64,000 nt of DNA from Salvelinus alpinus (taxonomy: Eukaryota > Chordata > Actinopteri > Salmoniformes > Salmonidae), in NCBI RefSeq assembly GCF_045679555.1, contig NC_092120.1:11027305-11091304 (forward strand). Direction: 5' to 3'. Within the stretch, counting starts at the first letter, position 1. Every line of letters starts with the position of its first letter. A program made the translations under genes and the position numbers. Positions 1-10,707 of the stretch are shown one piece after another. The notes under the pieces are model-generated. The model was not told the DNA's origin and made no database searches. It saw only the letters and a program-made list of their open reading frames with translations.

Positions 1-656
1 ATAGAAAATAATAGCAATCTATACTTTCAAAAGCATGAGTCTCCTGTTCATATTTCACCACTGCTGGCTTTTGGAGTTGCCTATATGCGACCTAGCATAA
101 CAATAGGCCTACGCTTGATTTAGGGTACATTATTGCATACTAAATGTTTCTAATCAGTGATAGATGAGCAAACAAATAGATGAGTTACCACCTCTACTTA
201 TTTGGCCAGCCAGAGAATTAACCAAATATAGATGGAGATTCAGGTGAAACAAAATCACATTGACAAGTCACAGGCTTTTGGTAGGGAGTAGAACAGGCTA
301 CCAAGCCACTGAAGATTAGTATTTTTCTCCGCTCATACAGGAGTAATTAAGGCTTAGTTCTCTAATTGTACTTTTTTGCTCATTAGAATTGTTTATTTAT
401 TATTTAATTTCGAATTATTAGGGGGTGCTGCATCACCCTCAGCACCCCTATTTCCTGTGGCTATGCCATTAATACAAAGGGGTGATTTAAAATGTTCAAA
501 CATTGATGCATTATCATTAAGGGTAGGTTCCCTTGACAAAGATTAAGCTTAGTCCTTGACATTAAGTCATGTTCAATGGCGGCACCAGGTACCCGTATTC
601 CCCTACATGGATCACAACTGTGCAGTAGATTCTAGAGTCATGTACTGTCTAATGTA
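1..656. other. Intergenic DNA, no gene seen
   Basis: AT-rich sequence with no convincing exon. A short block near 418-470 (GGGGTGCTGCATCACC with the RC of a similar run) resembles the reverse complement of a block near 60595-60640, so it is probably a remnant of a dispersed repeat. Confidence 0.4.
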
Positions 657-1503
657 CATTGCCTTCATAAAGTATTCATACCCCTTGACATATTCCACTT
701 TGTTACAGCCTGAATTCAAAATGAATGACATAAATAAAAACACACAATACCCCATAATGACAAAGTGAAAACATGTTTTCAGAAATGTTTGCAATTTTTT
801 TGAAAATTAAAAATCTATTTTAATTTCAATAAGTATTCACACCCCTGTGTTAATACATGTTAGAATCACCTTTGGCAGTGATTACAGATCTTTCTGGGTA
901 AATCTCAAAAATCTTTGCACACCTGGATTCTACAATATTTGCACATTATACTTTCTTTAAGTTCTTCAAGCTCTATCAAGTTGGTTGTTTATCATTGCTA
1001 AACAGCTATTTCCAAGTCCGTCCATAGATTTTCAAGCCGATTTAAGTCAAAACTGTAACTAGGCCAGTGTATATTTGGCCTTGTGTTTTAGTTTATTGTC
1101 CTGCTGAAAGGTGAATTTGTCTCCCTGTGTCTATTGAAAAACGGACTGAACCAGGTTTCCTCTAGTATTTTGCCTGTGCTTATCTCCATTCCGTTTTTTT
1201 TATCCTAAAAATAACTCTATTCCTCACTGATGACAAGCATACCCTTAACATGATGCAACCACCACCATACTTGAAAATATGAAGAGGGTACTTAGTGATG
1301 TGTTGGATTTGTCCCAAACATAACACTTTTAAATTGTTATGAATTTGTTAAAATGTCTACAAACATAATTCCACTTTGACATTATGGGGTATTGTGTGTA
1401 GGCCAGTGACACAAAATCTCAATTTAATCTATTTTAAATTCAGGCTGTGTAACAACAAAATATGGAAAAAGTCATGGGGTATAAATACTTTCTGAAGGCA
1501 TTG
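657..1503 (-). mobile_element. Tc1-like transposon, internally deleted copy
   Basis: The ends are inverted repeats: CATTGCCTTCATAAAGTATT at the left and its imperfect complement (AATACTTTCTGAAGGCATTG) at the right. Both are flanked by TA (655-656 and 1504-1505), the Tc1/mariner target duplication. At about 847 bp it is little more than half the length of a full copy. The interior around 1020-1290 is a degenerate remnant of the transposase read on the minus strand. It is the same salmonid family as the copies at 18.4-19.1 kb and 28.8-30.6 kb. Confidence 0.85.
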
Positions 1504-1574
1504 TAGATGCAATTGCTGAAAACATGTAGCCTATTGTGGATGTATGTAGATGGTAATGTAAGTCTTTTATACAG

Positions 1575-1717
1575 ATGATTCAAGCAGCTCATCCTCCTCT
1601 GAGCTTTATGAGAACATAGAAGTCCAAGATGAAGAGGGGATTGGTGATGCTACTGTGAAAGAAGACCCGGACCAGTCTCTTTCTGACAGTGACTACGATG
1701 ACATAACAAATTACTAG
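1575..1717 (+). CDS. Last coding exon of a receptor with tyrosine-motif cytoplasmic tail (SRCR/CD6-like suspected)
   Basis: A TTTTATACAG acceptor precedes an open exon ending in TAG at 1715-1717. It encodes about 47 residues: a serine run, then ELYENIEVQ, an acidic stretch and SDSDYDDITNY at the stop. Two Y-x-x-I motifs and a terminal acidic DYDDI are what one expects in the cytoplasmic tail of a leukocyte receptor. CD6 and CD5, scavenger-receptor cysteine-rich proteins of T cells, end in similar DYDDI or DSDYD tails, so that family is my best guess. No other exon of this gene is in the window; the rest would lie to the left. The identity is inferred from a short tail only. Confidence 0.5.
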
Positions 1718-1764
1718 CATTTCATCAAACATAGCAGTGAAGTGAGAACTATAAAAACAGAGTC

Positions 1765-1936
1765 ATTTACATTTTAGCAGATGCTATTATCCAGAAAGAC
1801 ATACAGGGGCAATTAAGTGTAATTGCCTTGCTCAAAGGTAGACAGATGTTTTTTCACCTCGTTAGCTTGGGCATTCGAACCAGCGACCTTTCTGTTACTG
1901 GCCCAAAGGTCTTAACCCCCTTCGCTTCTCCACTGC
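1765..1936 (-). repeat. tRNA-related SINE-like repeat
   Basis: Contains the pattern 'gcattcgaaccagcgacc...cttaacc...', the reverse complement of a tRNA-like B box and A box, preceded by a conserved block (AGCAGATGCTATTATCCAGA). A second, better copy of the same family lies at 25385-25548. Confidence 0.6.
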
Positions 1937-2930
1937 ACAGAATGACCAGCATTGTCAACAAACTGCACTGTCACTGATATTGATTTAATACGGTGACCTG
2001 AGCCACACAAAGCACAGTCAATGCACATCAAACTTTTTAAACTTGAAATTCAATTGTGTTAATATTATCAAGGAGAAAAAGTGCATATAACATATATTCA
2101 ACTATGACTAAATGTGAATAGCCTAGTCTATACACGCATATGCAGATGTTTTGTACATAATATGAGCACATTTTTTACCATCCAAAATACCTACTTCTGA
2201 CTGGGCTATCACAACAAATCCCATGAATGGATTTGGAAGTTAAGCTTTTTTATGGTTCCCTAATGATGAATAAATTAGTACATATTTAATCAACTATCCA
2301 CAGAATACTTCATTTGATTATGATTCATTTATAAAGTATCAACTACTAGATTGCCAGAGTGAAGTAATGCTTTTATGTTTAATATTTTATGTCTCAATGT
2401 CTAGCACAGATGCATCAGGAAAGGTTTGCATCATTTAACTTCACACTAACCTCACCTTCATATTATACACAATACATGAATGGTAAGATCAGAAATCACT
2501 GAACAGAGAATGCATTTGACTCAAACTCAAAGGGACAGAAGAGGAAATAAACAAAAGGACAAGGGAGATAGAAACTAAGATAGAGAAGGAAAGGCTACAG
2601 AAAAGCATGTAACATACTTTTTTTATTTTTTATTTTTTATACATAAGACTCATTCAATTTAGCCTCATCTTTCATAAGTACCGTTTTCACACAAATATGG
2701 TCTGGCATATACCTGCTCTTAAAACTGAGCTAGCTAAAATCACATCTCTAAAGATAGCAGAAGACCTACTTTGTTCATTTACCTTTAAACCCAGAACACA
2801 CTAAATGTAATGCAGAGAAAGACCTATATCATTCTCAAGGCAGAAAAATATGTGTTGGGCTGTCTATAACAAGAGGACATTGGTTTTCAAGTAACTGCAA
2901 AGTGGTGTGTGTGTGTGTGATAGAAAGAAG
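1937..2930. other. Intergenic / 3' flank of CFAP418
   Basis: No gene or clear repeat seen. The right part is presumably the 3' UTR of CFAP418, whose stop is at 2935-2937 on the minus strand. A short GT run lies near 2904-2920. Confidence 0.4.
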
Positions 2931-2934
2931 GCTG

Positions 2935-5900
2935 TCACATGTCATGCTTCCCACAGACCCACTTGAGCTGGTGCTGTTCTCTCAGGTCGGTGAGGTCTCG
3001 AGCAGAGTGCCAGCTACACTGGTAGGCGTGCGCCTGCGCCCCTTTTCTTCTCCTCAGCTTGGCCCGCAGCTTCTGACAGTCTTGCATGTTGCTCCTGCAG
3101 AGATACAAAGAGACAAGGCTGGTTAGCTAAGCAATGAGCTAGATGAATAGATTAATTTCTCTCACAGTATAATACTGGTATATAGAGTTATAGATAGGAT
3201 AAGTAGTACTAAATTCACAAAGTACTTGACACAAATTGGTCATGTGCATGGAACAAAACCAGCCTCCAAGAACCCTTGAAATATTGTTGAATGATTGGAA
3301 ATATCACAAATATTCCAGAGTTAACCTGCAATTTACAGCTGAAGGAATACATTTGAGTGGAAAGACAAATTAGACAAGACACAATGGACATGGAAGTTTG
3401 ATGGTAAGCATGTCCATACTAAAGCTTAATTTCTGCATCATTTGCACAATACGTTACGTTGCATTTAACAAGCACATTTGAATGATAAATGAATCCTGAG
3501 CCCTAGTCTCTCAGAAACTTAGTAAAACCTCTATACTCCAGCACAAAGCCTGAAACCACCAAGTGTCCACCAGAACAGATCAGAACACCGACAGGAAAAC
3601 CCACAAGCTTGGAACATCAGCCACTGCGCATTCTCTAGGAAAACAACGTGGTAGGGTCCATGTGAGTACTCCCTGCTCGCTGTTCTTGCACTGGATTTTC
3701 ACTAGGCCTACTACCTCCATTTTGTCAACACAAAAGTCTGGATTCAACAAAGCTGTGCTGCTGCAATCCTACACTATGAAACATTTTTCAAAAAATGAAA
3801 GGCACTAGCTACAGTATATTTTAGATGAAAGAAAGAGGCTGTTCACAAAGCATACGCTGCTCCAAGTGCCATAATTTACCTGCACCAAAATACCAACATT
3901 GTGATTGCGATAGGCTTTGTTGTTTTTATATTTTAAAATGTTTTTCTCCCATTTGAGCACAGCCCTTCTGTCTATTGTCTTAGTTTGCATTTCAAGTCGA
4001 CTCTCACCAATAGTATCAAATTAGTGTAGCCTAGAAGAATTGAATTCCTGTCTTTGTGTTAAGAGCACCAAATACCCACGCCTGCATACTTACAGCGTTA
4101 CTGTTGTAACGTCTTCCACTTCACTGCATTAACTAAGCTTAAGTGTCAGTCTTTGTCATCATGGGCAAGCTCTCTGTCAGTGAAACACAATATTGAACCA
4201 GAGAGGCACCCAAGGTGGCATTGTTGTGTTGTTTGACTGCCTTTATAAAAGTCTGTCTCCATCCACTAGTACCAGTTGTCCTATGAAATTCCTATCTGCC
4301 ATGCACTGATCTCAGAGCATGGTTAAAAAAAGTTTTAAATTAAACCACTGTGTATTCATACTCACTTTGAAAAAAAATTACCCGTTTCTCTGAAAGGGTG
4401 GATATCAATCAAGGTGAAAGTCATAATCCCCATTTAAAAGGTATTTTACATTAAGAATCAAATGAAGATTATTCCAGTTTATTTTCACGAAGTCCCAAAA
4501 TAAAAGGTTTACACTGCCTTCTTCTGTTCAAATCTGAGATATTTGGGATTTGTGGTTTTCTGTAACAACTTCAAACTTGTTTCAGGATAATAACAATATT
4601 TAAATTCTGCAAAGAGTTTGTTAACCCATAAAGATACATCAGGCCCAATGAGAGGAGGCTCACCTGAAGAATAGGTCATCACAAGAGGGGTCCCATTCAT
4701 GATCGTCAAACATGGCCACCCGAAAGTCACAGGAGATACATTTCAGCTGGTCCCACGACCTGTCAGCACAGGTTAAACAATGAGTCATATTAAAATGTGA
4801 TCCATACTTACACACAATTAACATTACAACAGGGTTCCCCAACTGGTGGCCTGCAAGTGATTTTATTTGGCCCCCCACGTTTTCTGAACAAAATAAATAA
4901 AATATATTTTATCATTTTATTGTTGGACATAAGACTGTAAAAACGGAAATCTGTTCCAAAGAATTCCCACGCATAATATAGAGATATACAGTATGTGATC
5001 ATACACAAATGTAAGCAAGATTAGAAATTTGTCTGTTTTAGTTAAATATTATATATGTTTGGGCTTCTTGCGGTCAATTTGCAGTGGAGTTATTTGAAAT
5101 TATTCGTAATTATGTTCCGGCCTCCTGACCATCCACTCAAGAAAATAAAAAAATCGGCCCGCGGCTGAATCCAGTTGATGACACCAGCTCTACAATTTAA
5201 CAGCACTTTTAACCTTTGTGAAACGGCTGTTCCTACACCATTTGCAATGGAGCTACCACCAAGGAAAACTGGGCAGCACCTGCTCACATAAGAACAAATA
5301 GGGATTGAAAGAGAGCTTTTATCAAATACATGCTTTACCAAAGGCTCACTACTAGACTTTATGGCTTCCCGTGAATGACCATTTTGGTCTTCCTAAGATA
5401 ATGACAACTGTAAAACATACAATGACATTCACAGCATGCAACAGAGATATACAGATGTCTTAGATAACATTTACTGAGTTTCAATAATAACGTCATATGA
5501 ACACATTGACTTTTTGCAGTATACCACTGACAGAATGATACAGAGAGATATTATGATTCAACAGGCTGCAAAACAACCCGTTGTCGGCAGGATTCGAACC
5601 TGCGCGGGAAGATCCCAATAGATTTCTAGTCTATCGCCTTAACCACTCGGCCACGACAACTGCCTACATGTACGACTACTACCAACCAACTATGCTCGCA
5701 TGAATAAGTGAGGTTCTTTAAAGTTGAGTTATTGGCAAACTTACTTGCCTGTTGCCTGTGGCAATGACTTCGTCTTTGTCGTTTTAGGAAGCTATCCTGT
5801 CTGCAAATGTGTAAAGTTAAGCAAATATGATACTACCTAGAGGGCAGCCCTTTTGCAATTTAGGAAGGCTGGCGTCTGCAACTAATAGCTATTGTCGTTA

Positions 5901-6136
5901 GTTACGTTGCATAAGCTTCCACTGTCAGTCATAGTCAACAACTTGGTTTGCTAACGTTAGTCCATTCCACCGTACTAGTTAAAGTTAGCCTGTTAACACT
6001 TGCATTTTACTACGCACCAGTTTTTTTCCCTCCCCAGTTTGCGTTAAACATTCCCTTGAAGTTGTGGCGTCAACGAAACATTGCGACAGAACTTTGGTTC
6101 AACCTCATCTAGTAATTCGTCCCAATCGTCTGCCAT
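2935..6136 (-). CDS. cfap418: CFAP418 (C8orf37 orthologue), cilia and flagella associated protein 418
   Basis: Four exons join in frame: 6136-6050 (donor uncertain), 5392-5214, 4759-4664 and 3094-2935, giving about 173 aa (human about 207). Exon 1 reads [17 protein letters not shown], matching the conserved start of CFAP418. Exon 2 contains [10 protein letters not shown] followed by [10 protein letters not shown]. Exon 3 reads [19 protein letters not shown] with a C-x-x-C pair and ends in DDLFFR. Exon 4 carries [20 protein letters not shown] and ends KWVCGKHDM. In mammals this protein acts at the photoreceptor ciliary base and its loss causes retinal dystrophy (known). The part of the human protein between exons 1 and 2 is shorter here; an extra exon may exist that I could not see. 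The start ATG lies within a duplicated block that also carries tRNA-Ser genes. Confidence 0.88.
4830..5187. mobile_element. hAT-type non-autonomous element in a CFAP418 intron
   Basis: The left end CAGGGTTCCCCAACTGG and the interior blocks 'tttggccccccac' and 'aaaatcggcccgcggctgaat' are those of a common fish hAT MITE. The 8 bp on the left (CATTACAA) and right (CTCTACAA) match at 6 of 8 positions, consistent with a decayed 8-bp target duplication. Confidence 0.6.
5579..5660 (-). tRNA. tRNA-Ser (AGA)
   Basis: An 82-nt minus-strand gene. The acceptor stem GTTGTCG pairs with CGACAAC. The D arm contains GGCCGAGTGGTTAAGGC, the anticodon loop CTAGAAA gives AGA, there is a long variable arm as expected for serine, and the T arm is GGTTCGAATCC. 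First of three intact copies in a tandem array. Confidence 0.95.
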
Positions 6137-6330
6137 AGTTTCAGGGTACTGCTGCTTATTGTTGTCATGAACAGGAGTGCTTGATTGACAGGCGTAACCT
6201 CATTTCATGTAGGTAAAGTACGATACTTTGTAGCTCGCGATTTATGTGTAGTGATACAATAACGGATACCTGCCATCTGTGATACAATGTAAACGCCTGG
6301 GCAATGCGTTAATCACAGGAGAAAAATAAA

Positions 6331-6412
6331 CGTTGTCGGCAGGATTCGAACCTGCGCGGGAAGATCCCAATAGATTTCTAGTCTATCGCCTTAACCACTC
6401 GGCCACGACAAC
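6331..6412 (-). tRNA. tRNA-Ser (AGA), second copy
   Basis: Identical over its 82 nt to the gene at 5579-5660. Its left-hand flank reads 'acaggagaaaaataaac', as for the third copy, while its right-hand flank matches that of the first copy. Both features show it arose by tandem duplication of a roughly 750-bp unit. Confidence 0.95.
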
Positions 6413-6968
6413 TGCCTACATGTACGACTACTACCAACCAACTATGCTCGCATGAATAAGTGAGGTTCTTTAAAGTTGAGTTATTGGCAAACTTACTTGC
6501 CTGTTGCCTGTGGCAATGACTTCGTCTTTGTCGTTTTAGGAAGCTGTCCTGTCTGCAAATGTGTAAAGTTAAGCAAATATGAGACTACCTAGAGGGCAGC
6601 CCTTTTGCAATTTAGGAAGGCTGGCGTCTGCAACTAATTAGCTAACGTTACATAGCTATTGTCGTTAGTTACGTTGCATAAGCTTCCACTGTCAGTCATG
6701 GTCAACAACTTGGTTTGCTAACGTTAGTCCATTCCACCGTACTAGTTAAAGTTAGCCTGTTAACACTTGCATTTTACTACGCACCATTTTCATTTTACTA
6801 CGCACTGCTGCTTATTTGACTGTTGTTGTCATGAACAGGAGTTCATGTAGGTAAAGTACGATACTTTGTAGCTCGCGATTTATGTGTAGTGATACAATAA
6901 CGGATACCTGCCATCTGTGATACAATGTAAACGCCTGGGCAATGCGTTAATCACAAGAGAAAAATAAA

Positions 6969-7050
6969 CGTTGTCGGCAGGATTCGAACCTGCGCGGGAA
7001 AATCCCAATGGATTTCTAGTCCATCGCCTTAACCACTCGGCCACGACAAC
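6969..7050 (-). tRNA. tRNA-Ser (AGA), third copy
   Basis: An 82-nt gene with the same acceptor, D and T arms and AGA anticodon. The anticodon stem differs by a compensated change (GATGGA / TCCAT instead of GATAGA / TCTAT), so pairing is kept; the variable arm also differs by one base. Confidence 0.95.
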
Positions 7051-7172
7051 ATCTGATAATACTGTCGACAGAAATCGGATATTGGTAATATCCAACATCT
7101 TTTGTATATAAAAAGAGATATCTGACATTTTGACTGATATTATGATTCAGCAGGCAGCAGCACACAACAACC

Positions 7173-7244
7173 CGTTGTCGACAGGATTTTGACCTGCGCG
7201 GGAAGATTTCTAGTCTGTCGCCTTAACCACTAGGCCAAGATAAC
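7173..7244 (-). pseudogene. Decayed tRNA-Ser copy
   Basis: Shares GTTGTCGACAGGATT and the right part of the serine tRNA, but has lost about 10 nt of the variable arm and anticodon stem and carries a mutated T loop (GGATTTTGACC) and acceptor stem. Its left flank (TATTATGATTCAGCAGGC) matches that of the tRNA at 5579-5660, so it belongs to the same array. Confidence 0.85.
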
Positions 7245-7430
7245 TACCCCCTAATTTCACTTGTACGAGTAACTATGATTCAATTATTATCATGTTGGGT
7301 AGTTAGTTAATTAATTGGTTTCTTCATATTGACTGTGGCAATGACGCTTCTCAAAAATGTTACTTAATCAATGACCTAGTACAAACATTTGTGAATAAAT
7401 GAATTCAACAGATAAAATAAGCACTACAAA

Positions 7431-7805
7431 CTGGGTGGTTCGAGCCCTGAATGCTGATTGGCTGACATACTCGTGACGTGTACCATGCGTATGACCAAAC
7501 ATTTATTTTTACTGCCCTAAGCTAAGGGCAGTAAGTTAGCAGACCTTGCTTTTTATTTATTCTGACACCGGATGTGTTACACGCAGCGTTCACAGTAGGC
7601 CGTCATTGTAAATACACATTTGTTCTTAACTGACTTGCCTAGTTAAATAATAGCAATAAGGCACCTTGGGGGTTTGTGGTATATTGTCAATATACCACGG
7701 CTATGGGCTGTATCCATGCACTCCACTTTGCGTCGTGATTAAGAACAGCCCTTAGCCATGGTATATTGGCCATATACCACACCTCGTGCATTATTGCTTA
7801 AATAT
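7431..7805 (+). repeat. Salmonid foldback/MITE-like repeat
   Basis: Contains facing copies of 'gtggtatattg' and 'ccatataccac', forming an internal palindrome, after a leader beginning CTGGGTGGTTCGAGC. The same element occurs in the opposite orientation at 39455-39738. Near 7570-7650 it holds an insert with GACTTGCCTAGTTAAATAA, a motif also present in reverse at 26696-26750. Confidence 0.7.
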
Positions 7806-7811
7806 AAAAAA

Positions 7812-7977
7812 CAGGAGGTTGGTGGCACCTTTATTTTGGGAGGATGTGCTCGTGGTAACGGCTGGAAGCGGAATCATTGGATTGGTATCAAATACATCAA
7901 ACACATAGTTTGATGCCATTCCATTTGTTCCATGCCAGCCATGATTATGAGCCGTCCTCCCTTCAGCAGCCTACACT
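7812..7977. repeat. Palindromic MITE
   Basis: Same family as 27535-27700: an imperfect palindrome with arms around GGAATGG/CCATTCC-type blocks, 'ggaggttggtgg' at the left end and 'cagcagcctacactg' at the right. No coding capacity. Confidence 0.65.
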
Positions 7978-8083
7978 GATATAAAATTAACTTTATAAAG
8001 AGAACACTGATATAAAATTTACTTTATAAAGAAAACGTTAGTGCAAACCGAAAGAGCTGTTCAGAGCAAAGGAAAACAGTATG

Positions 8084-8155
8084 TTCCCTGACCGGGAATC
8101 GAACCCGGGCCGCGGCGGTGAGAGCGCCGAATCCTAACCACTAGACCACCAGGGA
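8084..8155 (-). tRNA. tRNA-Glu (CTC)
   Basis: A 72-nt minus-strand gene. It begins TCCCTGGTGGTCTAGTGG, has an anticodon loop with CTC (GCGCTCTCACCGC), a T arm CGGGTTCGATTCCCG and closes TCAGGGA. All four arms pair as in vertebrate tRNA-Glu-CTC. Confidence 0.95.
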
Positions 8156-8639
8156 TCTGTTACGGAATCCAAATTGACACTTTGAAATTAATGGAACAAA
8201 CTCTACAATATTCTCATACCAATGTTGTGCCGAAAAGGCCCCCCCCCCTTTTCGCGTGAATGCGCACGCACCCCCTCCTTCTTCATTGCTGCGACTTGCG
8301 TGAACGCGCACGCACTCAAATCTTCATTGCTGCGACTTGTTTGCTAGTTGAGATTTCTGATCACGTTATTGACCGGTAGTGTGAGCCACAAAATCAAGGG
8401 AATTAGAAGGGGGGGATTTCGGAAATTAGAAGGGGGAATTTCGGCAAGGGTTTTTTCGGCAAGCCCCCCCTTTCTATTTTGGGAATGCAAGGGCGGGCAC
8501 ACTTCAGAATAATTTTTGGTGACCTATCATGCCCTCTGATGTGTGCCATAGGAAGTATTAGACTAGTCACAAAAGGAAGTGGTTATTTCAGCAATAATAA
8601 TTTTCAGAGGCCTCTACTGTTCTCTACCCATCCCTGAAT

Positions 8640-9195
8640 CCCCCATCCCATCGTTCTTTTCCCTCTTACGGCTTTTCCCACATTTTTTTTGTTTTTAAGA
8701 ATGTAGGTACAGTAGTAATAATAATAATACCAATAATAAATCTAAAATATGTAATCTGGGCCAAAAATAAAGTTCAAATATATAAGTCAACATGAGTGCA
8801 TTCCCATAATCACAGTAAACTGTTATAATAATAGAAAAAAAAGGGAAAGAATGTATAATAGTATAATAAACAAAACTATGACTGAATGTGCCTCCATGAA
8901 GAATCCTCTCCCCAATAGCTCCCTTCGCCCTCAATAGGTCACCCCCAGCACCTCCACCATCCCCATCAACCTCCCCCCACCTCTCAACCACAAAACACAA
9001 TAATGACAATAATAATAGAAATTAAAATACAACAAAATATATACCAAGATATATATACACATACACACACATGTATAGTACATATACATAAACATATTCA
9101 CAGGACACTTGTTAGGATATTTTATCAAGGTTTAAGATAAATGATTAAATAATTCTACCCAGAAACTTAACCATTAGGATTAGAGGTTAGGTAGC
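8640..9195. other. AT-rich interior of the TIR element
   Basis: Simple AAT-type runs and purine/pyrimidine-rich stretches with no convincing exon. Open frames on the minus strand here look fortuitous. Confidence 0.4.
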
Positions 9196-9622
9196 ATGTA
9201 GGGGGGTAGAACGGAATGTCTGTGTGTGTACCTAAAGAAAACTAAATGGATCATTAACCTATGTTTGAACCGACTAAGCTATAACTCTGTGGAGATAAGG
9301 GAAGACAGAAAAAGCCCATCCAGGTTTTCCGTATCTGGGGGGGGGGGGGGGGGGGGACTGGAACTGTCAGCTAAGGGGTAATAAACTGTGGTGAGAATTC
9401 AGGAGATAATCCAGATATAGTGTGTATGTGTGTGCGTTAGGGTGTTGGGATGGACTTTTGAATTAGCTTTGTCCTAGTCGGAGGGGGAGGGACTCTATGA
9501 CGCTGTGTGTAATATATAATGTGATGTACATGGTTTTTGGAGGAGAGATCTCTCGAGAATAAACGCTATTGATTAATTTGGACACGGGTCTCTGTCTATT
9601 TTAAGCAAATAACAATCTTACA
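9195..9622 (+). mobile_element. LTR-like fossil segment (solo LTR suspected)
   Basis: Has the look of an LTR: TG-start near 9197, promoter-like centre, 'gagaataaacgctattg' as polyadenylation signal near 9557, and a CTTACA end near 9622. No clear target duplication was found, so both limits are approximate. A poly-G run lies at about 9339-9356. Old and broken. Confidence 0.4.
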
Positions 9623-9744
9623 AATTCTTATAAACGGACAGAGTGTTTGCATTGTTATAATTAAATTGGTTAACGAACATTTAGGAACCAAATTCGTTCA
9701 TCAACACTCAACTTATCTCTTATCATTTTTCCTACATCAGATAT

Positions 9745-10707
9745 GCAGGTGACATTTCCACCTGGATGACAGCACATAATCAGCAAGACGGAGATGCTCT
9801 TCATCCGAGGGAATGCCTGCCCATTCTCAGATGTACCCTTACTCACCCATGCCAACAAGATGTTACTTGTGGGGTATTTGCCTTGACAGTAAGTATTCGA
9901 GTATAAGTAATGTACAATTAACCTACTGGAAGTATACTGACTAAAAGGCAAAACAGAACTGTCAAATTATATTATAGCTGTGTCGTTGTATACTTGCGAA
10001 TTAGAATCTTAAGTGTAACATAATTTTGTTGGGGAAAACTGAAATGCCCATCACATTTTTTCCCCAGTTTGCTGAATGTATTCTGAAGGAGGAGTCGTTT
10101 GTCTTTTCAAATACGGACAAAGATGTTAACATCATGGTATGTTAACACTCCAAAACACTGGTGTGTTCAATTTCTAATTTAATATAATTGTAGATAAAAA
10201 ACATTTATATGGATCTTTCAAGGTTATCTTTGATTCAACTTCTGATTTGATGGCCACTAAAACACATGTATTTAAATAATTTTGTTACAAGAAACCTATA
10301 CTATTCCCTTGTTCCCTGTTTGATCAGAAAAATACATGTAAAGATGTATAGACTACTTGACATTATGTTTTGCTAGAAGACATGAGCCAACTGTGCCACT
10401 TCTGTAGGGAGGTGGACAATAATGAGGAAGACACTAACTGGGTAATTGCTTGTTCACTTCTAAAGGCACATTTTTACCAGTACGAATTTGTATAAGCAGT
10501 AATGTTTCTAGAGGTAGTATTATCTGATTGGTCTGATAATGAAATGATTGTAACTCAAGAAAATGTATTTCATGTTTTAAATATATTAAAATTTTTCATA
10601 ATTCATTTCAGATTGGTTGTGACCGCTGCCCACGATGGTTCCACCAGTCCTGTATGAAAACCATCCCATCATTGGAGGATTATGTCTGCGCTGCCTGTCA
10701 GGACTAG
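9745..10707 (+). CDS. Ulp1-like (C48) protease fragment plus C-terminal PHD finger, transposon-borne
   Basis: Exon ending at 9888 reads ...HPCQQDVTCGVFALT; exon 10068-10136 continues FAECILKEESFVFS. The D-x-x-CGVF...FAE pattern is that around the catalytic cysteine of Ulp1/SENP-type proteases. Exon 10377-10441 gives SQLCHFCREVDNNEEDTNW and exon 10612-10707 gives IGCDRCPRWFHQSC, then VCAACQD and a stop: a complete C4HC3 PHD finger. The first two exons join in phase 0, as do the last two, but the middle junction is not in frame, so an exon is missed or the gene is decayed. The upstream catalytic His/Asp part is not visible. It lies inside the TIR element at 8224-11622 and is probably its gene rather than a host gene. 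Confidence 0.6.

Larger units (their letters stand above)
5546..7250. repeat. Tandem duplication array carrying tRNA-Ser and the CFAP418 promoter block
   Basis: The block from about 5578 to 6330 is repeated from 6331 to about 6968 at high identity (for example TGCCTACATGTACGACTACT follows both tRNAs). Only the first unit contains CFAP418 exon 1 (6050-6136); the second unit has a deletion precisely over that exon, near 6785-6845. The unit also contains a short duplicated TAACGTTA-rich block. Confidence 0.85.

Noticed and set aside
5756-5814. Possible extra CFAP418 exon (TTGCAG acceptor and CAA|GTAAGT donor on the minus strand)
   Set aside because: It ends in a phase that does not fit the next CFAP418 exon and has no similarity to the family; it also occurs in the second duplicated unit.
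7173-7244. A fourth functional tRNA-Ser
   Set aside because: It lacks part of the anticodon and variable arms, and its T loop is damaged.
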